Of a stretch of 16,870 bases of DNA, positions 14,024 through 16,870 are shown one piece after another. Each line of letters begins with the position of its first letter. Position 1 is the stretch's first letter. Source of the stretch: Nevskia soli DSM 19509 (GTDB lineage: Bacteria; Pseudomonadota; Gammaproteobacteria; Nevskiales; Nevskiaceae); the NCBI RefSeq assembly GCF_000711955.1, contig NZ_JONR01000065.1, forward strand, positions 1 to 16,870. The letters are read 5' to 3'. The position numbers were made by a program, and so were the translations under genes. Under the pieces are notes generated by a model, which was given only the letters and a program-made list of their open reading frames with translations, did no database searches and was not told the DNA's origin.

Positions 14024-14061
14024 CCCCAAAGCCAAGCTGTTTTTAGTGCCAGGATTCAATC

Positions 14062-14535
14062 ATGTCCCGTCGTCGTAACCCAGAGCGCCGCGTCATCCTC
14101 CCCGATCCGAAGTTCAAGAGCGAACTTCTGACCAAGTTCATGAACATGATCATGGAGTCCGGCAAGAAGTCCGTGGCCGAAAAGATCATCTACGGAGCCT
14201 TGGACCAGATCGCCACCAAGAAGAAGACCGGCGAGCCGGTCGTGGTGCTGGAGAGCGCGTTCGAGAACGTGCGCCCGAGCGTCGAGGTCAAGTCCCGTCG
14301 TGTCGGCGGCGCCACCTACCAGGTGCCGGTGGAAGTGCGCGCCGTGCGCCGCACCACCCTGGCGATGCGCTGGATCATCGACGCCGCCCGCGCCCGCGGC
14401 GAGAAGAGCATGGCCGACCGTCTGGCCGGCGAGCTGCTGGATGCTTCCGAGCATCGCGGCGCCGCGGTGAAGAAGCGTGAAGACACGCACAAGATGGCCG
14501 AAGCCAACAAGGCGTTCGCACACTTCCGCTGGTAA
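14062..14535 (+). CDS. rpsG: 30S ribosomal protein S7
   Basis: S7 nucleates assembly of the 30S head and borders the E site. The product is 157 residues. It opens with SRRRNPERRVILPDPKF, has the helical core with FMNMIMESGKKSVAEKIIYGAL, the beta-hairpin region EVKSRRVGGATYQVPVEV (near 74-91), and ends in KMAEANKAFAHFRW, the typical short gammaproteobacterial tail. ATG 14062 follows AGGA (14051-14054) with 7-nt spacing. In E. coli S7 represses str translation by binding a roughly 100-nt rpsL-rpsG gap. Here the gap is only 38 nt with no evident stem, so that control is probably reduced or placed differently. A weak CGGCGG/CCGCCG hairpin (14542-14561) follows the stop. Confidence 0.98.
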   Translation: MSRRRNPERRVILPDPKFKSELLTKFMNMIMESGKKSVAEKIIYGALDQIATKKKTGEPVVVLESAFENVRPSVEVKSRRVGGATYQVPVEVRAVRRTTLAMRWIIDAARARGEKSMADRLAGELLDASEHRGAAVKKREDTHKMAEANKAFAHFRW

Positions 14536-14603
14536 TCCCAGCGGCGGTTGTCGTCCCGCCGATCCGAATTCGCATCCGCATTTAATTTCCCAGGTATTTC
14601 TTC

Positions 14604-16697
<2,094 letters not shown>

Positions 16698-16704
16698 GCC
16701 GGTA

Positions 16705-16728
16705 CGGGGACGGGTTTCACCGTCCCCG
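16705..16728 (+). repeat. Intergenic hairpin between fusA and tuf (GGGGACGG-type stem)
   Basis: CGGGGACGG (16705-16713) pairs perfectly with CCGTCCCCG (16720-16728) around GTTTCA. No T-run follows. The stem core is the same as in the rplA-rplJ gap hairpin (3537-3562). As tuf follows with no visible promoter, transcription must pass through it, so a processing or stability role is more likely than termination. Confidence 0.65.
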
Positions 16729-16777
16729 CGCCGCACCCGAACATTCTGGATATTTACTGAACATAGGTTGAACGACG

Positions 16778-16870
16778 ATGGCCAAAGAGAAATTTGCGCG
16801 AGTAAAGCCGCACGTCAACGTAGGCACGATTGGCCACGTGGACCACGGCAAGACGACCACGACGGCTGCG
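16778..16870 (+). CDS. tuf: Elongation factor Tu, second copy, 3' truncated by the window end
   Basis: This is the last visible gene of the str operon, the tufA position. Only 31 codons are present: AKEKFARVKPHVNVGTIGH leading into the P-loop GHVDHGKT and then TTTAA. ATG 16778 begins the standard EF-Tu N terminus; AGG (16765-16767) lies 10 nt upstream. No promoter is visible in the 80-nt gap from fusA, so it is co-transcribed with fusA. Codons 21-31 are identical in DNA to the start of the window, including the unusual Thr28 after the P-loop, which shows that both tuf copies share the divergent sequence at least in that segment. The rest of the gene cannot be judged. Confidence 0.96.
   Translation, partial: MAKEKFARVKPHVNVGTIGHVDHGKTTTTAA
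16838..16870 (+). repeat. Terminal direct repeat, right copy (tuf codons 21-31)
   Basis: These bases are identical to bases 1-33. They are the end of the visible part of the second tuf. See the left copy for interpretation. Confidence 0.97.

Overview
The window carries one contiguous block of core transcription and translation genes, all on the + strand: tuf (5' end missing) - tRNA-Trp - secE - nusG - rplK - rplA - rplJ - rplL - rpoB - rpoC - rpsL - rpsG - fusA - tuf (only the first 31 codons). Gene order and protein sequences point to a GC-rich gammaproteobacterium. RpoB, RpoC, EF-G, S12 and S7 are all of gammaproteobacterial type, and the L/beta and str clusters are joined as in Xanthomonadales and some relatives. 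I cannot fix the order or family from sequence alone. I see no mobile element, CRISPR array, phage gene or accessory cargo.

Layout. Bases 1-1140 hold the first tuf and 1180-1199 its likely terminator. A strong sigma70-type promoter (1232-1260) then drives tRNA-Trp, secE and nusG. A perfect palindrome plus T-run (2314-2342) ends that unit and overlaps the last nusG codons. rplK-rplA are almost fused (2-nt gap). A 252-nt gap holds a hairpin and a structured candidate L10 leader before rplJ-rplL. The rplL-rpoB gap holds two strong hairpins. rpoB-rpoC follow and end in a GC-rich hairpin terminator. A near-consensus promoter (13533-13561) with a stringent-type discriminator starts the str operon rpsL-rpsG-fusA-tuf.

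How the genes work together: the alpha-independent core of RNA polymerase (beta, beta'), its elongation factor NusG, the translocon subunit SecE, the L1, L11 and L10/L12 stalk proteins, 30S proteins S12 and S7, and the two GTPases EF-Tu and EF-G that the L12 stalk recruits. These genes need coordinated, growth-rate-linked expression. The visible controls (GC-rich discriminators, leader hairpins, terminators) fit that need.

Most notable points. (1) EF-Tu is not the usual gammaproteobacterial form. Its G domain has TTTT after the P-loop lysine and a rewritten switch I about 5 residues longer, resembling planctomycete/PVC-type EF-Tu as I recall it. (2) The L10 C-terminal tail carries an 11-residue duplication, which predicts three rather than two L12 dimers on the ribosomal stalk. 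(3) Both recognisable promoters have GGGCGC/GCGCCC inverted repeats flanking their -10 box, and the str promoter has a second 17-bp dyad across its -35. (4) The first 33 and last 33 bases of the window are identical and lie in two tuf copies, so apparent circularity would be an assembly effect and not a plasmid or phage.
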